Shown here piece after piece: positions 42,894 to 53,238 of a stretch of 64,000 bases of DNA (the stretch's first letter is position 1; the number at the start of each line of letters is the position of its first letter). Source of the stretch: Sphingobium sp. (lineage in GTDB: Bacteria > Pseudomonadota > Alphaproteobacteria > Sphingomonadales > Sphingomonadaceae); assembly GCA_017744605.1 (NCBI GenBank), contig JAGIAZ010000014.1:1-64000 (forward strand), in the 5' to 3' direction. Position numbers and translations under genes: made by a program. The notes below the pieces were generated by a model. The model had not been told where the DNA came from, ran no database searches, and saw nothing but the letters and a program-made list of their open reading frames with translations.

Positions 42894-43799
42894 TCATGCG
42901 ATGCGTCCTTCGAGCGTTCGAAGAGCATCGCGCATTTTCGCGGCGGCAGGAGACAGTGTTCGGTTTGCGAGATAGGCGATCCCGACGGTTCGCTCCGCGC
43001 GGGGATGGTCCAGCAAGTGCCAGTCGAGGTCGTAGGCGCTCAGCATCGACTGGGTGGAAATCGGCAAGGCGCTGATGCCGAGGCCGGCTTCGATCATGCC
43101 CCCAACGGTGGCGAGCTGCGCGCATTCGTAAAGTGCGCGAACCGTGATTCCGGCGCGAATGAAGGCGGCATCCGTCAGGTCCCGCACGCTGCTCGGCTTC
43201 GCCATTCCGATAAAACGGTGCTGGGTGAAGGCGGCCCAGCTTGCCTTGAACCCTTTGGCCTTGCTTTCCGCGGGCCGGCAAACGAGGGCGCAGGGATCCG
43301 CGATGAGGGGCTCGAAGTTGAAATCAACCTCATGTGCGTCCGGCGGCGTCAGCACGGCGATATCGACCTCGCGGTCGCGCAGCTGCTGATAAACCGACCC
43401 GGCGAGGTTGTCCCTGAGAACAACCTCTACATGTGGATTGGCCGCATGAAAGTCGACAAGGAGCTTGGGCAGCGCACCGGCGGCGACCGAAGGCAATGCG
43501 CCAAGGATAACCCGCCCGCGCTGCCCGCTGAGGGTATGGGTGACTTCCGAGAAGGTGCCGTCAAAGTCTTCGAGAAGCCTCACCACGACCGGGAACAGGG
43601 CTTCGCCGGCGGGCGTCAGATCGACATGACGCGTATCGCGGTCGAACAGCTTGGCCCCCAATTCCTCTTCAAGCAGACGAATTGTGCGGCTCAACGCAGG
43701 CTGGGAAACATTCGACAGGCGCGCAGTCTCGCTGAAGCTGCGAGTCATCGCAAGGCGGCGAAAGAGCCGGAGCGCCGAGAGGGACGGGATCCGGCTCAC
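42894..43799 (-). CDS. LysR-family transcriptional regulator
   Basis: 301 aa from a GTG. The N-terminal HTH runs from about residue 5 to 65 ([41 protein letters not shown]), with the effector-binding domain from about 95. It lies upstream of the CitMHS-AtuA-hydrolase unit in the same orientation, 61 bp away. It probably activates that unit in response to the carboxylate or its ester; the effector is unknown. The start codon context is weak (a purine-rich GGCAGG upstream). Confidence 0.87.
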   Translation of the reverse strand: MSRIPSLSALRLFRRLAMTRSFSETARLSNVSQPALSRTIRLLEEELGAKLFDRDTRHVDLTPAGEALFPVVVRLLEDFDGTFSEVTHTLSGQRGRVILGALPSVAAGALPKLLVDFHAANPHVEVVLRDNLAGSVYQQLRDREVDIAVLTPPDAHEVDFNFEPLIADPCALVCRPAESKAKGFKASWAAFTQHRFIGMAKPSSVRDLTDAAFIRAGITVRALYECAQLATVGGMIEAGLGISALPISTQSMLSAYDLDWHLLDHPRAERTVGIAYLANRTLSPAAAKMRDALRTLEGRIA

Positions 43800-44308
43800 C
43801 GCGTTGCGCCTGCCACACGATGGATGGCCGTTCGGCTGAGCGGGCGTGCAGGGATGCCGAAGCCGCTTTCGCGATGGCCGGTTCCTCGGTCAATGACTCT
43901 CGATTCGCTCAACCTGTCCCTCCCGCTCAGTGCTTCGCAGTCCAGGTCATGGACGCGCGGTTTAATGCACGGAAATATAATTTTAGGATCGTTTCATAAC
44001 AAATATGGATAAGTCGGCGACTGTCCTTTGGCCGCTCCTTCCGCTGGAGCGCTAAAATCCATCACTCAGGAAAATGGGGGCTCCGACGCGGTTCGGAGCC
44101 CCCAGCAAACGGCAGGATAGCGTCTGACGATGGTCGGATGCCCGGGGGCGGGACGGGTGCAGCCGTGTATTCGCCCCCGAGCAAATCGTCACGTTGAAGT
44201 CTGCTGGAAAATGGTCGGGGCGGGAGGATCGATGCCCGGACCTGTCACCAGGAGCGTCAACGAATCGAAACTCCACCAAGCCGTTTCACCATGTTTCGTC
44301 TGCCGCGA
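43800..44308. other. Intergenic region between LysR gene and carboxylesterase
   Basis: About 509 bases without a convincing gene. It holds the LysR promoter side and, at 44076-44103, a strong terminator-type hairpin for the minus-strand esterase/TonB unit. An AT-rich stretch around 43966-44005 could carry a promoter. Confidence 0.6.
44076..44103 (-). terminator. Rho-independent terminator of the esterase/TonB unit
   Basis: Perfect 11-bp arms GGGGGCTCCGA / TCGGAGCCCCC with a 6-base loop. On the minus strand the stem is followed by ATTTTCC, a short U tract. It lies about 205 bp after the carboxylesterase stop. Confidence 0.75.
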
Positions 44309-45973
44309 TCACTTTGCCTTGGCCGGCAATTTCGCGAGATCGGCATCCATCGCGTCGAGCTTGGCCTGGGTGAGCAGCTGCGGCATGTAATCCTTGATCG
44401 CGTACAGCGTCATGCCGCGTGCGGCTGCGAGCTGCGGATTGCTGGCGACTTCCGGGAAATATTGCTTGAAGATCGGGCCGGCCGCCGGATCGTCGAGCAT
44501 CACGCCGATCGGGGTTATGAGGGTGTTGTAATGCCCGGACGCCATGGCTGCGCGAATGCGGGCCTTTTCGCTGTCGATCTCGACACCCCAGGGGTCGCGT
44601 TGCGCAATTGCTTTGGCGGCCTGGTTGAAATCCATGATTTCATCACCCGACCGGCTGTGCTGTGGCCAGTAGGCGAGACCGGGGCCATTGGGATTGCCTG
44701 TCTTCACGAAGTTCAGGAGATAGCTGCTGACGAGCTTGCCGGCTGCGATATCCTTCTGCGTCGTCGCGCTGCCATATTTGATCGACGCATTGTCGAAGAA
44801 ATACGGAATTTCAGCAGCGTGCTGAGCGGCTCCAGGCTGATTGAGAGAGTCCGCGACGTAGGAAAAGCGGTATTGCCAGACCGGGACGCCTTGCTCTGCG
44901 AGGACGCTTGATGCCTCCCGTCCTCCAGCGATCATGAAGCCGCTCTTGCCGCCCATATCGGCGCTGGTCGCGCCGATCATCATCGGGACATGCGCATATT
45001 TGCCGGAGGCATAGGCCTTGCCGAGATCGACGAGAACATTGCCATCCGGGAACGGTCCCGTCACCGTCTCCGGGCCTGGTTTGCGCGTCATCATGCTGAG
45101 ACCGTCGGTGACCTGAACCGCGCTGAGAGCGCGAAGCCTGGAAAGCGCATCCTTCGCCTTGGGATCGATGTCGTAGCGTCGGGCAAAATTTTCACCGATT
45201 TTCTCGACGTCGGAGAGTGTCTTGCTGCCGTCCGAGCGTCCATCGCCACCAGACATCACGACGGCCCGCTGGAAGAGTCCTTGCGAGAGCGGCGAGGTGA
45301 CGAGATTGTGCACGGACATGCCGCCGGCGCTCTCGCCGATGATCGTCACATTGTTGGGATCGCCCCCAAATGCCGCGATATTGCGTTTGACCCACTGCAG
45401 CGCGGCGATCTGGTCCATCGCGCTATAGTTGCCAAGCCGGCCCTTGTCGGCATTGGCCGCCGTGAGTTGCGGCAAGGCGAAGGTGCCGAAGCGACCGAGG
45501 CGATAGTTGAAGCTGACGAAGACGACGCCTTCGCGCGCCAGGTTGGCGCCGGAATAGGTCGGCGGCGATGCGCCGCCGTTCACGAAACCGCCTCCGTAGA
45601 TCCAGACCATGACCGGAAGCTTGGCCTGAGCCCCCGTGGGGCGCCAGACATTGGTGTAAAGGCAATCCTCGGCCGGCTCTGTGCCGAGCGGCGCAGCGTC
45701 GCCGCCGAACGGCACCTGCATGCAGTCATTGCTATATTTCGTCGCGTCGCGCACCCCATGCCAGGTGACGACCGGCTGCGGGGCGCGCCAGCGCAGGTTT
45801 CCGAGTGGCGGCTGAGCGAAGGGAATGCCTTTCCAGCTCAGGACACCGTCCGCTTCGTCGCCTCTGATGGTGCCGCTGTCGATTTTCACCTCGGCGGATT
45901 GCGCGAGCGCGGCACCGGCGGCGAACGACAGAGCTATGCCGGTGAACAGTAGCTTCCCAAATTTGACTGGCAT
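44309..45973 (-). CDS. Secreted type-B carboxylesterase
   Basis: 554 aa. A signal peptide (FTGIALSFAAGAALAQ, about residues 1-25) indicates periplasmic export. The carboxylesterase-B features are the oxyanion segment IYGGGFVNGG near 125, nucleophile Ser215 in GESAGG, and the catalytic His in AAQHAAEIPYFF near 385. It cleaves ester side groups. It lies 93 bp downstream of the TonB receptor gene (46067) on the same strand. With two secreted beta-glucosidases nearby, removal of acetyl or feruloyl groups from a glycoside is a plausible role. Confidence 0.9.
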   Translation of the reverse strand: MPVKFGKLLFTGIALSFAAGAALAQSAEVKIDSGTIRGDEADGVLSWKGIPFAQPPLGNLRWRAPQPVVTWHGVRDATKYSNDCMQVPFGGDAAPLGTEPAEDCLYTNVWRPTGAQAKLPVMVWIYGGGFVNGGASPPTYSGANLAREGVVFVSFNYRLGRFGTFALPQLTAANADKGRLGNYSAMDQIAALQWVKRNIAAFGGDPNNVTIIGESAGGMSVHNLVTSPLSQGLFQRAVVMSGGDGRSDGSKTLSDVEKIGENFARRYDIDPKAKDALSRLRALSAVQVTDGLSMMTRKPGPETVTGPFPDGNVLVDLGKAYASGKYAHVPMMIGATSADMGGKSGFMIAGGREASSVLAEQGVPVWQYRFSYVADSLNQPGAAQHAAEIPYFFDNASIKYGSATTQKDIAAGKLVSSYLLNFVKTGNPNGPGLAYWPQHSRSGDEIMDFNQAAKAIAQRDPWGVEIDSEKARIRAAMASGHYNTLITPIGVMLDDPAAGPIFKQYFPEVASNPQLAAARGMTLYAIKDYMPQLLTQAKLDAMDADLAKLPAKAK

Positions 45974-46066
45974 ATCCGATAACTCCTGACGGCTTTGAAC
46001 ATTGAATCGTCATATAGAAGGAATTGGCGGCCGGGACACGCTCCCCGAGCGCCCCGGCCACCATGG

Positions 46067-49009
46067 TCAGAACCCCGCCGAAAGCTGCGCGGTGAAGGTT
46101 CGACCGAACGGGTTCGAATAGGCTCCGTTGAAGACCGACCCGGCCGTGATCGCCAGTCGCGGCGCCTTGTCGGTGATATTCTGGATATTGATCGACGCGC
46201 GCAGGCTCTTCACGAAGCTGTGCGTTTCGGGGCCGAATTGCTTCGTATGGCCCAGATTGAAGTCGAAGGTGGTGTAGGAGCCAATACGCACCGGGCCGAT
46301 CGCCGTGCCCAGACTGTTGACGGCCTGATCGTTGGTATAGGAACCCGTGTAGTTGGCGAACAGCATGGCGTTGAAGCCATGATAGTTGAGGCCCACGGAA
46401 CCGCGGCCCCGCCACTCGATCGGCGAGCTGTAGAAGCCCGTACGGTCGATGAAGGGACCATCCGGCTTGACCTGCTGCTTGTTGGTCAGGACTTTGTTGA
46501 CGCTGGCGTTGAACGTCACCGAGCCGTCGCTGAACTGGTAGAAATAGTTCACCTGGGCGTCGAGGCCGTCCTGCCTGGTCGCAGCGAGGTTGGTGTTGCG
46601 GGCATCGAGTAGCACGGCGACCGAGCAGGGGTTCTGGATGCCGCCGCCATAAAGGATCGTGCGGCCCGCATAGCCGGCGAGCACTGGATCATAGGTCGAG
46701 GCATTGCCGTTCACGCAGGTCGTCGGATTGCGGATCGGGTGAATGAAATCGGCATAGCCAAGATAGTTCGGATAGGTTGTCGGGTTGAAGAAAGCGGTGA
46801 ACACGTCCGCGCTCGAAATGCGCTGCTTGTAGGCTATGTTATAATAGGTCGCCGAGAAGCGCAGCGCCGGCAGCGGCTCGAAATCGGCGCCGACCTGCCA
46901 GTTGGTCGCCTTTTCCGGCCCGATATTGGGATTGGCCCCGCTCACATAGGCGACCGTGATCGGTCCCTGCGGGATGCGGGGGTCCGATCCGGTGTAGAAG
47001 CTGGGGAAGGTCCCGCCCGACGAGATGGCTGCCGGGTTGACGTCAGGCAGGTTCGGCGCGCGGAAGGATGTGCCCCAGGAGCCGCGCACGGTGAAGCCCT
47101 TGGCGATTTCCCAGGAGCCGCTGATCTTGGGATTGGTCGTGGCGCCTACGTCGGAATAATGGTCGTAGCGGATCGCGCCGCTGAACGTCAGCGACCGGAT
47201 CAGCGGCACGGCCATGCCGTCCGAGACCACCGGCACATAGAGTTCGGCGAAGGCTGACAGGATCGTCCGCGTGCCCTTGCTCCGCGCCTCGTCCGTGTCG
47301 AGCTGGAACTCGTTCGTATAGGGCCGGTTGGCGCCATTGATATTGTAGTTGAACACGCGGTTGCGCTCGCCGCCGATGGCGGCACGGACCCGGCCGGCGG
47401 GCAGGGCGAACAGCGGGCCATTGAACTTGACCACGGCATCGTCGAGGCCGTTGCCGCTGCGCTGGATGTTGTCGCCCGTGAATTTGGCGATCTGCGCGGC
47501 GCTCAGATTGTTGACATTGTCGAGCGGATTGATGGCGCCGATGTCGATCTGATACTGGAGCGCGGTGAGATTGATGTTCGTGCCGAGCTGGCAATAGTTG
47601 CAGGCCTTGTCGCGCCCGTAGGTGTAGGAGGCTTCGCCTTTCCACTCACCGAACTTGACCTTGAGGCCGCCCGTCAGATTGTAGGACTCATTGTCGCCGG
47701 TCCAGTTGTTGAGGCCGATGCTTTCGATCATGTTGTACTGGACCGTCAGCGCACCGGTCGTGAGCCCGGGGATATAATAAGGATTGGGCGTCGCGGTCGC
47801 GACGTTCGCGCTGTTATAGAGCGTCGGACGAAGCTGGACGTTGCTGAGGACGCCCTGCGAGGTCGCCGAGATGGTGCTGCGCTTGTTGTACGTGCCCTGG
47901 AAGAAGGCCTCGACGGCGCTGCCGATTTCCTGGGTGATGTAGGCGGTCACCTGATGCCGTTTCATCTCGCCGGTATAATCGTTGAAATAGCTGGAATCGA
48001 GCAGGTTCGGCTGGTTGAGGAGCAGGTTGGCAGCCGTGAGGCCGACATTGCTCCCGTGGGGAATGCCATAATAGATATTGGCGCCGGCGCGCGGGATGGT
48101 AGTGTTCTGCGGCGGCTGCAGCGGGCCGAACGGACCGTCCGGATCGACCGTCGCCACGACGATGTTGCCGTCGAAGCCGGGGGTGGCCGATGTGCCGTTG
48201 AGGCGGCCGTCCTGGCCGCCGAACTGCCTCAGATCCTGGCGGAGATAGGCATTCTTGCCGCGCCGGTAGGCGTCGCGCCGCGAATATTCATAGCTGACGA
48301 TGATGTTGCCGCGGCCCAGCCCGTCAATGTGCCAGTTGGTGCCGCCGGTCACGCCGGGTGTGAACTCGAATCCGCCATTGTTGTTGCTAGCGCGAAGCGA
48401 GGCTTCCAGTCCCTGATAATCCTTGCGGATGACATAGTTGACCACACCCGCGACGGCGTCGGAGCCATAGACGGCGGATGCGCCGTCCGCGACAAGCTCG
48501 ATCCGGTCGAGCGCCGCGAGCGGCATCGCATTGGCTTCGGTGAAGGTCTGCGATGCGCCGGTGTTGGTGATGCGGTGGCCGTCGACCAGCACGAGCGTGG
48601 CCGCCTGTCCCAGGCCGCGCAGGTTGATGGCGTTGCCCTGTTGATTGTTGTTGCCGCCCTGCGTGCCGCCCTCGCGGAATTCGCCCAGGTTGCGCACCTG
48701 CGGAAGCGTGCGCACGACGTCGGTCGGATTGGTCTGGCCGGTCGCGAGGATCGCTTCGCGATCGAGCGTGATCGCCTCGCTGCCGACCGGCTTCACGCCC
48801 GAAATGTTCGTGCCGGTGACGACAATCGCTTCGGCCGCTTCTTCCGTTTCACCTTCGGTCGCCGTTTCCGTGACGCTGTCCTTGGCGGCTGGCTTCGCCT
48901 TGGTCTCTTTGGGCGTGGTCTGGGCATGGACGGCGGTGTTCGTGCAGAGCGCGATGCTCATCGCGGTGGCGCTCACGCAGGTCCAGATTTGCTTCTTCGT
49001 AAGTTTCAC
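46067..49009 (-). CDS. TonB-dependent outer-membrane receptor
   Basis: 980 aa from GTG 49009, which follows GGAGGGGAAA; upstream starts lack such a site. There is a signal peptide of about 30 residues (ending AVHAQ) and an acidic Thr/Glu-rich linker. The plug domain shows AIVVTGTNISG, INLRGLGQAATLVLVDGHR and YGSDAVAGVVNYV. A long barrel ends in a terminal Phe. It imports a substrate over the outer membrane. It is divergent from the GH3 beta-glucosidase and followed by the esterase, so it probably takes up an oligosaccharide or glycoside. Its upstream region holds paired direct repeats (49136-49183). Confidence 0.92.
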   Translation of the reverse strand: MKLTKKQIWTCVSATAMSIALCTNTAVHAQTTPKETKAKPAAKDSVTETATEGETEEAAEAIVVTGTNISGVKPVGSEAITLDREAILATGQTNPTDVVRTLPQVRNLGEFREGGTQGGNNNQQGNAINLRGLGQAATLVLVDGHRITNTGASQTFTEANAMPLAALDRIELVADGASAVYGSDAVAGVVNYVIRKDYQGLEASLRASNNNGGFEFTPGVTGGTNWHIDGLGRGNIIVSYEYSRRDAYRRGKNAYLRQDLRQFGGQDGRLNGTSATPGFDGNIVVATVDPDGPFGPLQPPQNTTIPRAGANIYYGIPHGSNVGLTAANLLLNQPNLLDSSYFNDYTGEMKRHQVTAYITQEIGSAVEAFFQGTYNKRSTISATSQGVLSNVQLRPTLYNSANVATATPNPYYIPGLTTGALTVQYNMIESIGLNNWTGDNESYNLTGGLKVKFGEWKGEASYTYGRDKACNYCQLGTNINLTALQYQIDIGAINPLDNVNNLSAAQIAKFTGDNIQRSGNGLDDAVVKFNGPLFALPAGRVRAAIGGERNRVFNYNINGANRPYTNEFQLDTDEARSKGTRTILSAFAELYVPVVSDGMAVPLIRSLTFSGAIRYDHYSDVGATTNPKISGSWEIAKGFTVRGSWGTSFRAPNLPDVNPAAISSGGTFPSFYTGSDPRIPQGPITVAYVSGANPNIGPEKATNWQVGADFEPLPALRFSATYYNIAYKQRISSADVFTAFFNPTTYPNYLGYADFIHPIRNPTTCVNGNASTYDPVLAGYAGRTILYGGGIQNPCSVAVLLDARNTNLAATRQDGLDAQVNYFYQFSDGSVTFNASVNKVLTNKQQVKPDGPFIDRTGFYSSPIEWRGRGSVGLNYHGFNAMLFANYTGSYTNDQAVNSLGTAIGPVRIGSYTTFDFNLGHTKQFGPETHSFVKSLRASINIQNITDKAPRLAITAGSVFNGAYSNPFGRTFTAQLSAGF

Positions 49010-49381
49010 AGCTTTCCCCTCCACTGATTGGGTCGGTTTGTCCCGCCGCTTTGTGCGATTTGGCAGGACGAACATGTTCGGCCCGCCGCCAGTCGGATTT
49101 CGAAAGTGTGATGAGCGCAGTTTCTCCCTTTCAGGAAATTGAATTATTTGATGGCCTTATACCTAAATTGAATAAATGGCCTTTCGCGACGCATTTATAA
49201 ACAGGGGCTATAGGTCCATTACATAATTCACTTTGAACTATATCAATTGACCGGACAGTTTCGCACTTCGTTCTGGCGATCCGGCTTGGGGAGTCGCGTG
49301 CAAGCTGCGCGTGCCTCTGCCTATCTGGGCGCTGAACCGGAAACAGCCGCGTTCACGGTCATAAAGGGGGAGAGAGAGACG
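49010..49381. other. Divergent promoter region of TonB receptor and GH3 gene
   Basis: About 372 bases, markedly richer in A and T than its surroundings between 49130 and 49250. It should carry the promoters of both divergent genes and contains the direct repeats at 49136-49183. No gene is supported here; an in-frame upstream extension of the GH3 gene to 49247 lacks a ribosome-binding site. Confidence 0.65.
49136..49183. repeat. Paired direct repeats in the divergent promoter
   Basis: AAATTGAAT occurs at 49136-49144 and 49165-49173, and ATGGCCTT at 49151-49158 and 49176-49183. The same two-part unit is thus repeated with different internal spacing. The position suits a regulator-binding site for the glycoside locus. 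Confidence 0.5.
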
Positions 49382-51619
49382 GTGGTGAAGAAGCGCTGGG
49401 CAGCGGTCCTGCTCACGATCAGCACGGCATCAGTATCATTGGTGGCCGCAAACTCGACAATGGCGCAAACCGCATCGATGGGCGACGCGCGGCAGTCGGA
49501 TCGGCCCTGGATGAACCGGGCGCTCACGCCCGAGGCGCGGGTTGCTCTTCTCCTTCCGCAGATGAGCCGGGACGAGAAGATCTCCTTGATGATGAGCTAT
49601 TTCGCGACCGACTTCCCGGTCAAGCAGTTCAAGGCGCCTCAGGAGGCTCGACAGGGATCTGCCGGCTACGTTGCGGCTATTCCGAGGCTCGGCATTCCCG
49701 GGCAATGGCTTGCCGATGCCGGAATCGGTGTTGCCACCCAGGGAGGTGCGGCCCACAAGCGAGAGCGAACGGCACTGCCGTCCAATCTCGCGGTCGCGGC
49801 AACCTGGAACACCGAGACAGCATTTAAAGGCGGTGCGATGATCGGCGGAGAAGCCCGGGCATCGGGCTTCAATGTCATGCTCGCCGGCGGCGTTAACCTG
49901 GAACGCGAGCCGCGCAATGGTCGCAACTTCGAATATGCGGGGGAAGATCCGCTTCTGGCCGGGACGATGATCGGCGCCGCGGTTGCCGGCATCCAGTCCA
50001 ATCACATCATCACCACGGTCAAGCACTTCGCGCTCAACGACCAGGAGACCGATCGCAACGCCGGCAACGCCGTGATCGACCATGACGGCGCGCGCCTGTC
50101 CGACCTGTTTGCATTCAAATTGGCGATCGAGCGCGGCAATCCGGGTTCGGTGATGTGCTCCTATAATCGCGTCGATGGGGCCTATGCCTGCGAGAGTCCG
50201 TGGCTGCTCGACGAGGTGCTGCGGAAAGACTGGCATTATCGCGGCTATGTGATGTCGGATTGGGGCGCGACTCATTCCACCGAGGCCTCGCTGCGCGCCG
50301 GTCTTGACCAGCAATCCGGCTATCCGTTCGATACCAAGCAATTCTACGGTTCAGAACTCAAGCCGGCTGTCGAGTCCGGCCAGATCGGCATGGATCTTAT
50401 CGACCGTTCGGTTTCGCGCATTCTCTACGCGATGTTCGAGCATGGCCTGTTCGACCATCCGATCACGGAGGCGCCCATGGCGCTTTCAAAGGAGCTGCTC
50501 GACCATGGCGCCGCCGTGACGCGCGCGGCGTCGGCCGAATCGATGGTGCTTCTCAAGAATGACGGAAACATCCTGCCGCTGACCGCAAAGGCACGCAAAA
50601 TCGTTGTCATCGGAGGGCATGCCGACCGCGGCGTGCTTGCCGGCGGCGGCTCCTCGCTGGTTTATTCGGTCGGGGGCAATGCGGTGCCCGAGGGGATGCC
50701 CAAAATCTGGCCGGGCCCGGTCATGTACTATCCGTCATCGCCCCTGGAAGCGCTGCGCAAGCGGTTCCCCGACGCTCAGATCATCTTCGTCGATGGCAAG
50801 GATCCGGCAGCGGCTGCACAGGCCGCGCGCGCGTCCGACGTGGCGATCGTGTTTGCGACACAATGGGCCGGCGAAAGCTTCGACGTTTCTCTCACGCTGC
50901 CCGACAATCAGGATGCCCTCATCGAGAGCGTCGCCAGTGCAAATCCTCACACCGTCGTCGTGATCGAGACCGGCGGTTCGGTCCTGACTCCTTGGCGCGC
51001 GAAGGTGCCGGCCATTCTGGCGAGCTGGTTTCCTGGCACTCAGGGCGGAGAGGCGATCGCAGACATATTGTCGGGCGCTGTAAACCCGTCGGGACATCTC
51101 CCGACTACTTTCATCGACAATCTCGATCAGCTGCCGCACCCCGGGCCGCTTCCCAAAGGGGAGTTTCGCTATTCGGAAGGGTCGCAGGTCGGATATAAGT
51201 GGTTCGATGCAAAAGGCCTGAAGCCCGCCTTTGCATTCGGACATGGCCTTTCATACACCAGCTTTACGTACACCGGGCTGGCTGTCCGTAACAGCGCAAG
51301 CCAGGTCACGGTCACGTTCCGGGTCACGAACGCTGGTCGGGTCGCGGGAAGCGACGTGCCGCAGATTTATGTGTCCGGTCCCGGTCTCGATGCGCCCAAG
51401 CGCCTGGCGGGATTCGAGAAGGTGAAATTGGCCCCCGGTGCAAGCGCGTCGGTCTCGATCCTTATCGATCCGAGGATGTTTGCGGACTTCAAACGCGCGC
51501 AAGGCATGACCAGGATCGCTGGCGGAACCTATCAGGTTCATCTTGCGCATTCTGCAGCGAACATCGTCGCCAGTGCGCCGGTTCACCTGGCGGCGCAGGC
51601 TCTAGCACTCGATTATTAA
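49382..51619 (+). CDS. Secreted GH3 beta-glucosidase-type hydrolase
   Basis: 745 aa from GTG 49382, 9 bp after AAGGGGGAG. A signal peptide is present (WAAVLLTISTASVSLVAANSTMAQ). The GH3 N-domain contains GVNLEREPRNGRNFEYAGEDP near 173 and KHFALNDQETDRN near 217. The nucleophile Asp293 is in GYVMSDWGATHS. The C-domain has GGHADRGVLAGGGSS and ASWFPGTQGGEA, and a fibronectin-III-like domain closes the protein. It removes terminal beta-linked glucose (or xylose) in the periplasm. It is first in a plus-strand unit with a sugar transporter and a second GH3 gene. Confidence 0.92.
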   Translation: MVKKRWAAVLLTISTASVSLVAANSTMAQTASMGDARQSDRPWMNRALTPEARVALLLPQMSRDEKISLMMSYFATDFPVKQFKAPQEARQGSAGYVAAIPRLGIPGQWLADAGIGVATQGGAAHKRERTALPSNLAVAATWNTETAFKGGAMIGGEARASGFNVMLAGGVNLEREPRNGRNFEYAGEDPLLAGTMIGAAVAGIQSNHIITTVKHFALNDQETDRNAGNAVIDHDGARLSDLFAFKLAIERGNPGSVMCSYNRVDGAYACESPWLLDEVLRKDWHYRGYVMSDWGATHSTEASLRAGLDQQSGYPFDTKQFYGSELKPAVESGQIGMDLIDRSVSRILYAMFEHGLFDHPITEAPMALSKELLDHGAAVTRAASAESMVLLKNDGNILPLTAKARKIVVIGGHADRGVLAGGGSSLVYSVGGNAVPEGMPKIWPGPVMYYPSSPLEALRKRFPDAQIIFVDGKDPAAAAQAARASDVAIVFATQWAGESFDVSLTLPDNQDALIESVASANPHTVVVIETGGSVLTPWRAKVPAILASWFPGTQGGEAIADILSGAVNPSGHLPTTFIDNLDQLPHPGPLPKGEFRYSEGSQVGYKWFDAKGLKPAFAFGHGLSYTSFTYTGLAVRNSASQVTVTFRVTNAGRVAGSDVPQIYVSGPGLDAPKRLAGFEKVKLAPGASASVSILIDPRMFADFKRAQGMTRIAGGTYQVHLAHSAANIVASAPVHLAAQALALDY

Positions 51620-51804
51620 CGCTTGGCAGGCCGGCTCGCGGGCCGCTCGTTTGCTGGACGATAACGCGCACTGGAGCCGGCCGGCGAATGCACTGGCGAA
51701 CGAAACGAGGGACCAGGAGCCGGTTCCGAGATTCAGCTGGATGGCGCTGTCGCGTCGTGAAATAGCCGCGTGATCAAATCCGTTTCACGGGTAGAAGGGG
51801 AGGG

Positions 51805-53070
51805 ATGAAGGTGGGGAATTCCGAAGTGGTGAGCTCGCGCGGTTCCACGAGCGCATTTGCCTATATTACGGTGCTTTTCTTCATCTGGGGCGCGGTGACG
51901 TCGGTGAACGACGTCCTCATTCCCGCCGTAAAGCAGATTTTCTCGCTGACGGACACGGAGAGCTTCCTCACCCAGTTCGCGTTTTTCATGGCCTATGGTA
52001 TCATGTCCTTGCCTGCAGCTGCGCTTCTAGGCCGGCTCGGCTCGTCAAAATCGATCGTGCTCGCGCTTGTCGTCATGGTCGTCGGTTGCCTGCTGATGCC
52101 GATGGCGACCGAGGTGCGCACCTATGCAATTGCACTCATCGCCTTGTTCGTCATCGCGTCGGGCATCACGCTCCTCCAGGTTGCGGCCAATCCCCTGTCT
52201 GCCGCTTTGGGGCCGCCGGAGCGCTCTCATTTTCGCCTGGTTCTAAGCCAGACCTTCAACAGTCTCGGCACGGTCCTGGGCCCCTATCTTGCGGCGCACA
52301 CGCTTCTGCAAGGCGGCCTGTTCGAAGCGGGGCCGGTTACCGAGGCGAAGATCGCCTATTCGCTGAGCCGCATCGATCTGGCTTATGGATTTATCGCGGC
52401 GGTGATCGTCGTCCTAGCGATTCTCATCTGGCGCAAACGCGCGCTTATCGAAGGCGCGAGCCCGAAGATCGAACGCCAGGGCTCGATCGTCCAGGCCTTG
52501 TCGGATCGCTGGGCGCTGTTCGGGGCGCTTGCCATCTTCCTCTACGTCGGCGCCGAGGTTTCCATCGGCTCGGCCATGGTGAACTTCCTCGAACAGGATA
52601 ATGTCATGGCCATCTCCGCCGTGGCCGCGGGCAGTCTCGTCAGCTTCTATTGGGGTGGAGCCATGGTCGGCCGCATTTGCGGCACATTTCTCCTGCTTCG
52701 CTTTCCGGCGGGCACGTTGCTGGGCGCCTTTGCGATGGGCGCGGCGCTGCTCTGCCTGGCCGTCAGCAGCCTTTCGGGTCCGGCTGCCGGCTATGCGGCG
52801 ATTTCGGTGGGTCTGTTCAATTCGATCATGTTCCCCGTCATTTTCTCTCTGACGATCGAGCGATCGAGCGCCCCCTCTTCGGCAACGTCCGGCCTGCTCT
52901 GCGTTGCCATCGTCGGCGGCGCGCTGGTTCCGCTCGCCTTTGCCCATGTGGTCGACGCGACGGGCAGCCGTTTCGACGCCTTTTTCGTCCCTCTCGCTTG
53001 CTATCTGGTCATTGCCATCTTCGGATTTGCCGCCTGGCGCGCGCAAGCCCCGATCTTAACACAAAAATGA
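51805..53070 (+). CDS. FucP/GluP-type sugar:H+ symporter
   Basis: 421 aa with 12 membrane helices. The signature FFIWGAVTSVNDVLIPAVKQIF in helix 1, ITLLQVAANPLSAALGPPERSHFRLVLSQTFNSLGTVLGPYL in the middle and IMFPVIFSLTIE late are typical of the FHS family (L-fucose, glucose/galactose permeases). It imports the monosaccharide released by the neighbouring GH3 enzymes. It lies between the two GH3 genes on the same strand. Confidence 0.9.
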   Translation: MKVGNSEVVSSRGSTSAFAYITVLFFIWGAVTSVNDVLIPAVKQIFSLTDTESFLTQFAFFMAYGIMSLPAAALLGRLGSSKSIVLALVVMVVGCLLMPMATEVRTYAIALIALFVIASGITLLQVAANPLSAALGPPERSHFRLVLSQTFNSLGTVLGPYLAAHTLLQGGLFEAGPVTEAKIAYSLSRIDLAYGFIAAVIVVLAILIWRKRALIEGASPKIERQGSIVQALSDRWALFGALAIFLYVGAEVSIGSAMVNFLEQDNVMAISAVAAGSLVSFYWGGAMVGRICGTFLLLRFPAGTLLGAFAMGAALLCLAVSSLSGPAAGYAAISVGLFNSIMFPVIFSLTIERSSAPSSATSGLLCVAIVGGALVPLAFAHVVDATGSRFDAFFVPLACYLVIAIFGFAAWRAQAPILTQK

Positions 53071-53238
53071 GCGGTTCATTCCAGATGAACTCTCTGTGCA
53101 TCGCCAATGACGCGAGCTGCCTTGTGCCTTCAGAAGCGCTCGACGGCGAAGAACGCACATCCACGCCGCTGAACCCAATCCTCGCACGACACGCGGTCCG
53201 ATCGACCGTTGACTAAGCGACTCATCCGGAGAGACAAT

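Noticed and set aside
44309..49009. Fumonisin-type degradation locus (TonB receptor plus type-B carboxylesterase)
   Set aside because: There is no aminotransferase or the other genes of that pathway, and the GH3 and sugar transporter genes beside it favour glycoside use.
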